From assembly GCA_934045905.1 (NCBI GenBank), contig OW203767.1, positions 28,642,520-28,706,519 of the forward strand: DNA of 64,000 bases, written 5' to 3'. Positions 24,511-37,000 of the stretch are shown here, piece after piece. The notes below the pieces were generated by a model that made no database searches, had not been told where the DNA came from, and saw only the letters and a program-made list of their open reading frames with translations. How positions within the stretch are numbered: the first letter of the stretch is position 1; each line of letters starts with the position of its first letter. The position numbers and the translations under genes are program-made. The stretch is from Leuctra nigra (Eukaryota > Arthropoda > Insecta > Plecoptera > Leuctridae).

Positions 24511-25254
24511 CGGCTCCTGTACGAATCTACACGGGTACAAAACATTTGTCCATTTTCGTGATCTCACCAAACCCTCCCATGAAATATTTAGTAATTTCCA
24601 AAATTCAATGCCCTCTCATTTCACAATCGTTGACAACAATCTAATAAACTCCTCAACGAATCATAAACGGAGTGTTTGAAAAGCAAGATGGCCGAAGCGT
24701 TCTATTTTAAACCACACATATGTATTCATCGGCTATCGGGTGGTATTTTCATCGCCGCCATTCCGCCCTCTATAGAATGCAATATACCGCGTTACATAGA
24801 AGGCAGTGGTGGCATAAAATCCAGAAATGTGCATTTCTAGAAGGCGTCGGGAGTCTCTCTTGCGGACATTAGCATACTTTCATTAGACAATAATACCGTC
24901 CCGAGTGCCACGCGTCTTTTTATTGACATTCTAAATGGTCAATATAAACTCTAGATATTCCATTCAAATAAATGAGCAGAGTATTGGAGGCTGATACGCA
25001 TGTGCTTAATATTACCATTTGCGAACTGATCAAATTTATTCTAGACATGCAATATAATTCTATGCTGAACTTGTCCCTGCTTGAACCTTTTCATACAGGC
25101 TAGACTGTGAACTACATTTCATAACAATTTACTAATTTTCAGTTAAATCGTCATAAGTTATTGACATTTAAATAAAATTGTTTGTCAAATGCCTATGCAC
25201 ATAGATCCAGTTATGCACAGGACCTCAATTTCTGTAAAAGTTTTGGTCTTGTAT

Positions 25255-26585
25255 CTAGTGGAGCGGTCGCTCCACCCAGCCAAGTCGTACCGTACACTCA
25301 CAGTCACTCAACATACCGTAAATGCATAATAACTGAGGAGCAGACCAAACACTTTTACTGTAAGCATCAAAGTGGCATTTTCGGCCTACTGGATCTCAAA
25401 ATTGGGAAATCTCACATTGTTGCGAAATATCTTAATTTCGAGCTATGGCCCACCTGACACCATATACAAATTTTGGAAACAATAGGTTGTTCCATTTGCG
25501 AGCTAGAGGGCCGTGAAAACAGTGAAATTACACCCCTTTTAAAAGCTATCTGATTATTATTATTATTAATCTGATATCAGGAAACACCGCTATCCCCACC
25601 ACAGCCTAAGCGGCTGAACCGATCGAACTGAAATTTTTACCACATGTACACTTTTGGCGTCTGAGGTGCCTTTTTATAAAACCAACCGGAAGCCGCCATT
25701 TTGAAACCGGAAATGACGTCATATCTCAAAAACGGCAAGACCGAACGGAATAAAACTAGCGCCAAATGATTCAGACGGTCATCTATATGAAAAATCAATA
25801 GTTGTGTTAGAAATGTACTTTTACCAAAACCGGAAATGACGGCCTAAAAATGAAGAATCGTACTTTAAGCACTTCTTTCTTACATTTAATCAGAAGGCTT
25901 ATAATGATACATAAAATTTATAGAAATAAATTCCATGTGGCACAAATTTTAGCCGCCATTTTGAAAACCGGAAGTGATGCCATATCTCGAAAACGGCTGG
26001 ACCGATTGGAATGATGCTTTCGCAATTCTTCATGGCATATCACTTTAAGCTTATATTGAGAACCTAAACACAAATTTTCTTAGTAACCAATTCGGAAACG
26101 GCGTATTTTTTTTAAAGGAATTAGTCAATGTTACTCCGATTGTGTTACAAGTTGTGTAATAAACTAAAAAAATTAGTGATATCCCCATAAAAAAACACTC
26201 CGTGTAAAAATACCAGCCAAGTCTCTTCAACTATAAAAAAATTGATGAAATCTAAAAATGAAGCACTGAAAAGTAGTGATATCAAAAAAAGGGCCAAGTC
26301 AAAACTTAATATTTAAAACCAAAATATACTTGGCGCATCGTTTTTAGGGCATTATAGGTATATTATACTTATTTGGGTACATATGATTTTTGGCATATAC
26401 CTACTTCTATTACTATTTATATACACGATGCGCCAAGTATATTTTGGTTTTAAATATTAAGTTTTGACTTGGCCCATTTTTTGATATCACTACTTTTCAG
26501 TGCTTAATTTTTAGATTTCATCAATTTTTTTATAGTTGAAGAGACTTGGCTGGTATTTTTACACGGAGTGTTTTTTTATGGGGAT
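25255..26585 (-). mobile_element. composite mobile element Y (inverted, shorter relative of X)
   Basis: From left: CTAG and the hairpin GTGGAGCG/CGCTCCAC (25258-25275). A unique segment follows that is clearly homologous to 20000-20410 of element X, including CGGCCTACTGGATCTCAAAAT and GAGGGCCGTGAAAACAGTG. Next come two or three diverged ~117-bp repeats (25680-26010) with GCCGCCATTTTG, ACCGGAAATGACGTCA and AACCGGAAGTGATG. Last is a palindromic module at 26181-26585. It is about 1.3 kb against 3.0 kb in X, mainly from fewer repeats and a shorter module. The segments resembling host sequence in short frames here belong to the element. Confidence 0.75.
26181..26585. repeat. terminal palindromic module of element Y
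   Basis: Outer ends are ATCCCCAT and ATGGGGAT. The ~160-bp arms (26181-26342 and 26424-26585) are near-perfect inverted copies around an 80-bp AT-rich centre. They share with the X module the strings AAAAAACACT, CGTGTAAAAA, AGCCAAGTC, TGATATCAAAAAA and CTTGGCGCATCG, but are otherwise diverged, so X and Y are related subfamilies rather than recent duplicates. Confidence 0.85.
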
Positions 26586-28459
26586 AAATACTTACCTAAT
26601 GCTTTAACACCTAGAGTCAATAGATCAGCAACTAACAGCACATATTATAATGCAGGCTCACTATTAACAAGTTATTTCAAGTTTCTTCCTAGCTTTGTGC
26701 ATACGTTGTTACGAAGTCAAACAACAAGAATTTCTATTTTTCTTTGCCTAGTAGAAATCTTTGTTTATTGCAAGAAAATTATAATCGTGTGTCGTCGATA
26801 TTAAATTTTAAAACAAGTTTCAAACAGTTTTTCATAATATATTTCAAAAGTAAAAATATAAAGCTATGGAAAATATGTCAAAATCAAAGTAATCATTGCA
26901 TTTTATGATTTTATGAATTGTCCCATTCCAAGCGGTATTTTAACGTCTATGAAGATACATTTACATTTATATTTTGAGTGTCGTATCTTCTTGAGAGCGA
27001 TATTAGATGAGTAAGTTATAAGACAAGCAGACTTCAAACTGATTGCGATCTCTCATCTTCTTGTCGCAGGACGAAATTGTCACGTGATCATGTGACATGG
27101 TTCAGAGTATAGGTCAGCAGGTATAGGTGTGTGTGTAGGAAGGGGGGGGGGGGGGGGGTGTCCTTCTTAATGGGGCGACCTTAGCTGAATTAAGTAACTA
27201 ATCTTGTCCAAAAACATAGCAAATTCGATATAAAATTGTTGTAATTGAAAATATCGCCCTGTGAGGTACACTCGTGTCCCGAAACTCCCGTCTAGCCAAC
27301 AGTATTTTGTTTAAAATGTTGGGATTATTATTGCCCCCCCCCCCCCACAAATTTATTCTTTGATACATAGTCAATAAAAAACATAAAAATATTTCAATTT
27401 AAATACAATTTTTATTAAAAAAGGATTAAAATGAATGTATTAGTGTCAAGACTCAAAACGTGTCTGTGCATCGCTTCCCCCCCCCCCCACTGATACTTCA
27501 TTGCCTTCGTCAACCCTGTTGCTACCGGAACAAGGTGCATAGGTATATTTAACTTTTTTTACACATTATTTGAACATTTAAATCTCAAGGCTCATATTGA
27601 AATTTTAAAACATTTAACATCTATTTACTTGTATTGAATTTCAGCGTCATCGGAGCAACGATGTACTGGACCAAACTAGAGCCAACAACTCTCACTTAAT
27701 AAGGGAACTATTTTATTGAATATACCAACTCAACGAATCATTCCGCCTCCTCACAGAACTGAAATCTCTAGATTAAATTCACTGACGCAGAAAAGTGACG
27801 AAAGTTGATTCTAATATTATTGAGATTCAGTTGAATCCTCTCATACCTGTGTTCAAAGTTTTGATTTTGAATTATTCGAACTTCTCCCAATCTTCGTTCG
27901 CGTTTAAATTAGTGATTGCCAGCGAAACTTGAATCTTCGGGAAGGGGGGAGAACTTTCTTCGACGTTTCCAGTTTCTAACTGTTACCATGTTTCTTCTTC
28001 GAAAGATTATTGATGATTCTATAATATCAAGCTCGTCTTGATTTCACACAAGTTTACACTCGGTTTCAATCCACCGGGGAGTTCTGACTCAGGGAATCAT
28101 AAGTGCATCACAGAATGCACAGAAATGCATATCAGAACTGTTACACGCCATGTCAAAACATACTGTCAATCTATACGATCTTTTTGTACTTAGATAGGTA
28201 CAGATTATAAGTTGTATACATTCTATTGAACATTAAAAAAAGCTAAAATTAAATAAATTTATATAGTTAAAGTTAAAGTTAAAGCTTAGCTAAAGCTTAG
28301 AAAAAAATGGTAAAAGTAGAGCAAACATTTGTCCTTTTATCAGTAAATTAGAAATTAAATACGGATATTTTTGGTGTCAAAAAGACAATTTTATGTGAAT
28401 ATAAGAGGTGTGGTAAAATCTGTGTAATAATACGTAATTATCAAGGCTCAAAGATATGA
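26586..28459. other. AT-rich region with long G/C homopolymers
   Basis: No gene is supported. Three runs stand out: G17 at 27142-27158, C13 at 27334-27346 and C12 at 27477-27488. A near-palindrome GTCACGTGATCATGTGAC lies at about 27079-27096. Confidence 0.6.
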
Positions 28460-28469
28460 ATTCAAAAAT

Positions 28470-28655
28470 CAAATATACGCCAACAATACGTCAACCATAT
28501 GTCAACATTACGTCAACAATACATCAACCATATTGTCACCATGTCAAACATACGTCAACCATATGTCAACAATGTCAACATATTACGTCAACCAATGTCA
28601 ACAATGTCAACATACGTCAACCATATGTCAACAATGTCAACATACGGCAACAATA
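28470..28655. repeat. degenerate GTCAACAAT/GTCAACCATA repeats
   Basis: The words GTCAACAATGTCAACATACG, CGTCAACCATATGTCAAC and ATTACGTCAACAATACATC recur at irregular 9-20 bp steps. The 66-residue frame across it, rich in Asn, Ile, Thr and Gln, follows from the repeat and is not a credible gene. Confidence 0.75.
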
Positions 28656-31600
28656 ACAACGTGTAAACAACATTAGTCAGCAGTTGCTCAGTTGAACAAT
28701 CTTTTGTGTTCTTCCTGAGAAGTTTTTCCTAAGTTCTTTTGCTTGGATATCAATCCAAGATAGGGTCAACAATTTTTTCACTTTCATTTCAAATCAACAC
28801 ACTTCAACTAAATATCCTCATAAAATCACAAGTTATACTTTGTGTCTGCTTAATTCTGAGTAACGATCGCATCATTGGTGAAATCCGACTCTAGTTTCTA
28901 TAAAGTAACATTTGAAACCGAAGTTGCGGTAACGGCTTTATTGTTCGAATTGTTTGCAATTCTTGGTCTTATTTACTTGGCAAAATCTTAACGTTCTCGT
29001 GGATAAACTAACGACCATCTTATGTCTGATTATTAATTAATGCTCGAACGGTCTAATTAATTACCAGCCCTTATAATACTAACTGCATCTAGAGTTAGAA
29101 CTTTATCCATTTATAATTATTTGTTTTTGTTAGATTGTGAGAAACTTCGATTTGTAGTCTGCCTGCGTCGCAGATCAAAACTTTGACAATACCAACCGTC
29201 GCAAACAAAATATACCTTAACTTACTTTATGATGTTTAAACAAAACGTTTTCCTTTCGTGAATTACCCACTCGAAATATCTACCAACTATTTTTGAGAAC
29301 GTCATCGTACATTAGCATTGGAATAGTCAACTTTTACGACATTTTATACCCGTCGATTATTTTAGAATAATTTAAAATCCAACTTATTTGACAGTTATAT
29401 CATTGACTGCATTATTTTAATAAATTATTATTAGATTCTTGTATTTTCCCATTAGTTCAAGAGTTGATATTATTTACTGTCCTAGTTTTACCATGGTTTT
29501 ATGAGTTTTCTATGGCTGGAAGACACGTAGATCGTGTCTTAAAGGAGAGACACATATTTGACGTTTTTAACAGGATCATAGCTTATCATCGTCTTTAAGA
29601 GGGTTGGATACGTGGACATTTTACATTGCACTCGAATTTAGTTTCAAGAGGATATGAGTACTGGACATAATTTATTTAAGACATTTTTTTGGACACGTAC
29701 TTTCTATAGTCTTGCAAAAGCTATGCTGCGTGGGAGTTGCCGAACTGTAGAACTTGGATCAGGCAGAAAAGAGCGCTAATGTGCATTTATTTTGTCAAGA
29801 ACTTTTGATAAATAAATTTTCCTCTTAAAAGAGTTTGTTTAATATTTAAAATCTTGGCCAATAAGTCTAAACACTGCCGGCTCTCCATCCACCAAATGTC
29901 GGTTTTACTACTGTGAAAAATTTAAATTTTATAAATGGGACTTTTTTTGAACCAATCAGACGATTTTGCCCCCGAATAATAACGAGGAAATTCTAGATTC
30001 AATATTGTGATTCCATATTTAATATAGATGGGGGAACAAAGGAGAGAAGAGAACAATCAGAAAAAAATAAACAACAATTGCATATAATCACAATAATATC
30101 AAATCACACATACGTAATTATATTTTTTTTAAAAAGCATCTAATATGCGCTTTCGATTTTGTTCCAAGATTGTGCAGTCAAGCCTTCTTCATTTTAACCT
30201 CACCTCACCGTCCCCTGGAAGACTTTTACGATCAAACTTCTGATAATATTATGCTGATAATCCTAGAATAATAGAAAGACCAGATTTCGGCGTCTTGTAA
30301 AACCAGACAACGGAAAGGACGTGCGAAGATTGTCAATGATATATTTCGTCTGCGTGGCTCAGACATTGTAAATGTGTGTGAAAGTCATTTGCTTTTATGA
30401 TTTTATTGTAAACTGTATGACAGAGAGTATAAATAAGTAAACATATGACATTTCTATCAACAGATCTTGGTTCTGAAGGTGGTTTCGAGATGGTGGCCAC
30501 CTCGGTATTATCATTATATCATCCTTATTGCATCGTTAGAGAGCAGCTCGGCTTTTATTTGTTAGTCGTCCTTGATACCTAAATAAGAATTGAAATTGTT
30601 TACATTTAAATAATTTCTTAATAAAAGTAAACATTTGTCTGTATTTATTTTATTGAGCTGCACATCGATTCCAATAAAATTCTACTTGGTATTTTTTTTT
30701 GAAGTCCATTAATAACTTTATTTAATATTGAGAACCACATCTATTTGATTCTTTTGAGAGTCACCAACGGAACACAGTTTTATATGAAATATACTGCACA
30801 ACTCTCATAACTCGGTAAAACATCCTGGAGCTTGTACATTTTAAAACACTAGAATAATATATTACATATTGATTTTTTCAAAGAAATAATCGGTGCAGAA
30901 AGCATTATTAATTAAAGTTTGAAAGTATCATATTCTGACGCAATCTTAAAATACAGAAAATCTGTAACTTTGAAGTAATATTATCTTGAAAATTGGTTCC
31001 CCGTTGAAAACTTTTTCACATTATGATACAGAGCACAAAAATCTATTTATATGTTAAATGTGAACGATTTCTCATGATGAGGGAGTTTTGATTTGAGCTC
31101 CTTAATTTTTTTTTAAGTTGGTTAGAAAAAAAGAGAGAAAAATAAAAATGCTTTGACTGTTCTGTTAAATGTCACATCTTATCAAATTATTTAATCATTT
31201 CCCAACAAAAGGCTGGTACAATAGATTTATTTACCGTGGCAAGTAAATACAGAAGACGAGAGCAATAAAAATAAGATGCATGTTTTGATGCTGAGACATG
31301 ACTGGCTGTGAGATGGAATCCACAGCTGAAACACTTTGATTCACTCGCAACGATGTTTCATTGCCGAGGAATCGATTAGATGATTTCAAGATTAGGGGAG
31401 ACTCAATAACAATTAAACTTGAAATCACTGCCTAAATGCGGATTTAATTGAATGTGATTAAGAAATAATAACTTTGTTGACGTTGGGATTTTGTAAATTA
31501 CTTGAATAATTCGATAAAACTAAATGATGGAATAATTACTTTATCTTACGATAATATTGTGCATAAATAACAGTAGTAATTGATAAGGAACGCTTATTGT

Positions 31601-32026
31601 GTTGTGGAGCTGTGGCTGTTTGGTCAAGTGCAAGGGTCACGTGCTTTAAAAGTACAAACATTTAGTGGAACTACTTTTCACTGACCATACTTCACTTACC
31701 AGTAAAGATAGTATCAATACGCCGTATTCGAAAATCACGTGTATAAATTTGTTAGGGTTTTCTGTGAATTAAAAAATTAGCACTTCTAAAGTTCTTTCTT
31801 TAAGTTCATGATGTGAATTATGTACAAAATAACATTTAAATACCATACTGACATGTACAATTATGTAGCACTTTTCGCCATAACAAATTTAAAAACTTTC
31901 CTTTTCATATAAAACACCCTCTTCAGAGTCATTTTTCTCTTCAACCTCAACTTCCATTCTCTCCACTAACTCAATCCAATTCTTCTCCTCTCTCCACAAC
32001 TCTTCCTACTCTCCCAACGGGACGCC
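28656..32026. other. AT-rich region, nothing recognised
   Basis: No coding frame, RNA gene or repeat family is recognised in these 3.4 kb. Homeodomain-type TAATTA words cluster near 29033-29062, which is expected by chance at this base composition. The final 100 bases (31920-32026) are rich in CTTCTC/CTCTCC pyrimidine words. Confidence 0.55.
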
Positions 32027-34072
32027 TGAATAATGTCGACTGGAATAATGTCGACTCACTCGTGTAACAGGGTCTTTTTATGAAGTGGAATAATGTCGAC
32101 TAAAAGTCGACGTTATTCCAATAAAAGGTCTTTATAATACTATCAACTGGAATTACGTCGACTTTGAGACGTTTTTTTTATTCCAGTGGAAAAGCGTCGA
32201 CTAAAAGTCGACATACTTCCAGATTTGGCACTTAAAATAAATTTTGATGAAGTGGAAGAAAGTCGACTCAAAAGTCGCTCTTATTCCAGTATCGTGAAAA
32301 CACAGTCCTCGATTGGAAGAACGTCGACTCTCAGTCGACATTATTCCACTGGAATAATCTCGACTACAAGTCGACGTTCTTCCATTGGAATAATGTCGAC
32401 TCCACTGACGTCACTGACGTATTCCACTGACGTCACACCTTGATATGGCGCCATTTTTAAACGTGTTTACGGTTCCCACAATTTAAAGTTTGAGCTTATT
32501 CTAACGCTGGACTTGTTTCAATGCAAAGCAATATTTCATGTAAAAAAAAAATCGGGACGGAAATATTGGAGGTAAAAAAGGTCAAGTGGGATATAGAATC
32601 ACTTATATAATGAGGGAAATACATTTTCTTCCTTTTATGAGCAATAGTTAGGCAAATTTCGTGATTTACATGCTTAGTCACGTGGTATCACTTGAATTCC
32701 CTTGACATCGCACTGTTCTGCAGAGAGGCTAATGGCGACGGATGAATGATTATGATGATTATGATGATTATGATGATGGTGAAGAGTAGGTAAGGATGGA
32801 TGGTGGGAAGGAGACGGTCGTGGCCTATTAGTAGGTTATCTCCTAGCATTTGCCTGTATAGACGGTTTGCCTGTTTAGACGGACGTTTATATTTGCATGT
32901 CAATAGACGGCAATTAATCATTTATCTAATTAATCTATTAATTGCAACACCATCCTTATTGAATTGAAATATGTTCCACTCAATCAACATAAAAGTATTT
33001 GTTTTTGTTTTTCATTGAAACTTGAGAATTTTTATTTGTAATTTTATGTTTCTTTTTGTTTTGTTTGCTACCCGGAGCAATGCAAGTTACACCGTTTCAC
33101 AAATCGAGCTAAATTGTGCACACGTGTTCGGACCACCTTTTCTGTTTGCAGACCCCAGTTTCTTTTTAAAATTCCGTTCATTGGTTAAAATTAGAATAAA
33201 AAAATCCTCCTCTAATTGGAAGATAAACTAAAATGGTCAGATCAAGTTCAAATTTTGTTTGAGCAAAATTTGCTACCATTTTCTATTATTTTACCATTTT
33301 TCATCATACACTTTTTGACACTTTTTGACACATAAAAATGTGAGAATAAGAAAATAGCCTCTGGCGCATACAATATAAATAGGCAATAAACTCGGGAATA
33401 ATCAATAATACACAATATGTTTAAAATCGAAAATGTATTTAATTTAAAATGTATTTAAACAAATAAACTTCTTAATAAACACAATATATTTAAAAGAGTG
33501 CACACGGTGAAAATAGCCTCTGACGCTATTTCCACCAACCGGTGAAAATAGTCGAGTCCTGAAATGAAATGTTGCTTTGCATTGAAACAAGTCCAGCGTT
33601 AAAATAAGCTCAGACTAAATTGTGTGAACCGTAAACACGTTTAAAAATGGCGCCAAATCAAGGTGTGACGTCAGTGGAATACGTAAGTGACGTCAGTGGA
33701 GTCGACATTATTCCAATGGAATAACGTCGACTTGTAGTCGAGATTATTCCAGTGGAATAATGTCGACTGAGAGTCGACGTTCTTCCAATCGAGGACTGTG
33801 TTTTCACGATACTGGAATAAGAGCGACTTTTGAGTCGACTTTCTTCCACTTCATCAACATTTATTTTAAGTGCCAAATCTGGAAGTATGTCGACTTTTAG
33901 TCGACGCTTTTCCACTGGAATAAGGTCGACTCAAAGTCGACTTAATTCCAGTTGATAATATTATAAAGTACTTTTATTGGAATAACGTCGACTTTTAGTC
34001 GACATTATTCGACTTCATGAAAAGACCCTGTTACACGAGTGAGTCGACATTATTGCAGTCGACATTATTCAG
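32027..34072. mobile_element. foldback element with ~510-bp GTCGAC-rich inverted arms
   Basis: The left arm (32027 to about 32540) and right arm (about 33563 to 34072) are inverted copies, with only scattered differences. The outer ends are CTGAATAATGTCGAC and GTCGACATTATTCAG. Each arm holds about a dozen GTCGAC sites set in nested palindromes of TGGAATAATGTCGACT type, and, towards the inside, GACGTCA sites and ATGGCGCCAT. The same spurious 85-residue frame occurs in both arms (32186-32443 plus, 33658-33915 minus), which is how the symmetry is most easily seen. The ~1 kb centre has no transposase and contains a nested family A copy. No clear target duplication was found. The structure fits foldback-type DNA transposons. 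Confidence 0.85.
32704..32860 (+). mobile_element. family A short element nested in the foldback element
   Basis: It opens with CATCGCACTGTTCTGCAG and GGCTAATGGCGACGG. It then has an expanded (GATTAT) run and the standard GGATGGTGGGAAGGAG, CGGTCGTGGCCTATTAGTAG and CTAGCATTTGCCTG. The 3' hairpin is missing. It lies between the two arms, so it inserted after the foldback element formed or travelled with it. Confidence 0.75.
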
Positions 34073-37000
34073 CTTCCCCCTCCCAACTGCTCCATATCCT
34101 GTCAAATCTAAAGTGGTCACCCAGGGTCTACCACCGCCTCCTCCGACTGTACCACCCAGCATCCACCTAAAGATGTTATATGATTGTTATTAATTTGAAT
34201 TAGTCTCTGTACAAAACCTATTATAATATTCAACAAACGATATCCGTTTTCATTACAAGTCATCGACCAAACGACAATACCCACCTTGTCTTAGCGACGT
34301 TTTATAGACTGTTTACTGTCACATCCAACTAACAGCGCAATTTATTTCATTACTTTTACGTTAAGATTATTCCTTTTAATGTCTCCGATAAAGTTGGTTT
34401 TATTAATCGTTTGGGTGGAACTCACTGAAGGAGGGCACGACGGGATATGATTCTGAAAGATAAAAACAAGATCATATTCTTTTTGAATAATTGATGGGTG
34501 AATGTATGGGAGTCGTAGATAATGGGGCCAAAGGTGAACATCAACTTCTGTGACATTTTCGCACAGGATCAGTCAAGTCATCCATCTGGGACTTTGAACA
34601 GGTGATAAATTTAGCTTGCAGGTGACAATATAGTTGAAATGTATATCTTGGAACAAGATTTTAATGTGTCTGCAAGAATCAGATTCCATTTCGTCTGCCA
34701 TGAAGGTATGTGGAATAAAACAGTGTGATGGAACGACACATTTAGGTACAGGTTTACATTCTGTTCATGGGTCAAAACTTACTCAACATGAGCTTTTGTA
34801 TAAACAGATTATGTTAAATGACAAACTTTACAAATTAACTACCTACTACACTAAACTCAAATTATTTGTTATGAATGATAATTCATCTAAAGTAGCCAAG
34901 AAGGACAAAGAAATCTTGTAAGATTTATTGATCAGTTGTCAATACAATAATGGAAAATATCATTTAAGTCTTTCAATACTCTGCTAACTTTTAAAACCGT
35001 TGATTATGACTGTATTGTCTTTTTAATATTTTCCCAACATTGTTGTAACAAGAGTATTGGCGCAACTAAATATTTTTCTCACGGAAGACACGGATGTATT
35101 AAAAATTACTGAATAATGTTATTATTATTGAATGTATTTTAAAATCATTTTGATTTTCATGAAAACTAATGATTTTTTAAAGCTCCAAAATATATATTCT
35201 GCAGAATATTTACAAATCAGATATTCTAAAATGTAACAGGGTCATATTATTTAGTAATTTCTTTCACATGGTCGAAAACGTCGCGTCTCTACTTTGTACC
35301 TATAGTTGAAGACCTGTGCAATGTTTCTGTACCGAGTATCGCACCGAGGTTTCTCACGATTTAGTGGCTTCCCTCCGGAGGGAGTCGCCGATCAGAAATT
35401 CACGAACATCTCCCCGACTCCGGTGTTTGGTGGCTGATTGTGGGCGAGAAGACATCCCTGTCGGTACAATCTCTGCATCATGCATTGCGATCTGCGCTCA
35501 GTGTTTCACTGCATACCTCCAGCGTTCAGTTTCCTGTACTCTCGCGCGCGTTGCGTCCATTCATGAACACTTGGAGGTCGGAAGAACATAGCTTAAATAA
35601 TATTTAATATTTATCTTACAATTCAAATACCTTAATGATGACCTACCTTAGAACCTGGCCAGATTAAATTCCTTAAGGGCCAAGAAGGGTCCTGGCTAAT
35701 TTTGTATATGTTGCGGGTAAAAGGAAGGGGTTGGGGTAAAATTTAGAATAAAATACCTTATTTCTGAGTATTAATAGAGTTATAACTTTTCAAAGTCCAC
35801 TTTGAAGTCCTGAGAACTTTATGAGCTTAGAAATGTTGCTATAGAAGTGGACTATTGACAAATTAAAATCTGTATTTAAACGTACAAACACCCCGATAAA
35901 TTGAGATTTTTATGTAGATTCTGTTCCTTTCTCTCGTAATACAGAGAGTATCTTTAAAACATAAACGACAATCCTCTTTGATTAGCACATTACGCTCTGC
36001 TTTTGCAATATTGAGCAATACGATTAAATCGTGTTCAGATATATTAAAAAATATTTTTCATTTGAAATCAGATTCTTCAAGATATTTTACTTCGTTAATG
36101 TTTGTTTCAGCCCTTTATGCCTGGTTCTACTTCATATCTTTGACTCAGCCCATAATATAATTATACAGACCCAAACCGCTATTGTCACCAAGTCCTCTCA
36201 TCACCAATAGTTCCACTAACAAACATCAACCGACTGTACCCATTGTTCGATTGGGTGTAGGTAACTTCTTTCTAGTATTACACGTCCTGACGATTCCCGA
36301 CTCCCACACTTGCCTGTCTATAAGTCTAGATAATCGACTGTTTATAGACGCCGATTTCAACCCAAATCGCCACCCGCTGCTTTGTCCAAAGGGAGACAAA
36401 TCCTCTCTGCGAACATTATAAAACATAAAATGACAAATAACATACCGAACGGTAACGAGAAAAGAATATATCTCTCTTTTATTTTATTATTATCATTTAC
36501 TAATTAGGTTCTTTTACGTAGCGGTAGCGTGTGATATGCATGGTATAGATCCAGTGTTGTTCAACAGTGATAGGCTTGTGTGTGTGTGGCAGTGATATAA
36601 CATATATAACAGAACTGGTGTAACTCTCTGTGTAGCTGAGCTATTCGTCAACATTAATTATTCATTATCTTTAACATAGGCAACCCTTCCACACGTCTAT
36701 AGCTTAGTACAAGCAAAGCCACCCCCTTCACCCCTCAGTCCGCCCACCCTTTAACACACATACAGAGGCAGAAAGCATGTGTGTGTCAGGGGTGGATATA
36801 GATGAGTGTGTGATTGGGAGTGATTTTTTGTGGGGATCGAATGTTTGGCAAATATCGATTGATTTCTAAATATCGGTACTCTTAAAATATGACACAAATT
36901 GGGATTGAACGATAAAAAGAAACATTCTAGATAGATTTCCAGATAAATTTGGTGGTAAGTCTTCTGGTTGTTCTAATCTGGTGGTTGAATTTGATTGGTA

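Noticed and set aside
32186..33915. Two nearly identical 85-residue frames on opposite strands
   Set aside because: They are the same sequence in the two inverted arms of a foldback element, and the frame is explained by GTCGAC repeats rather than a gene.
34634..34921. 95-residue plus-strand frame as a host gene
   Set aside because: It lies in AT-rich DNA, has no recognisable domain and no supporting splice or promoter signals, so it was left uncalled.
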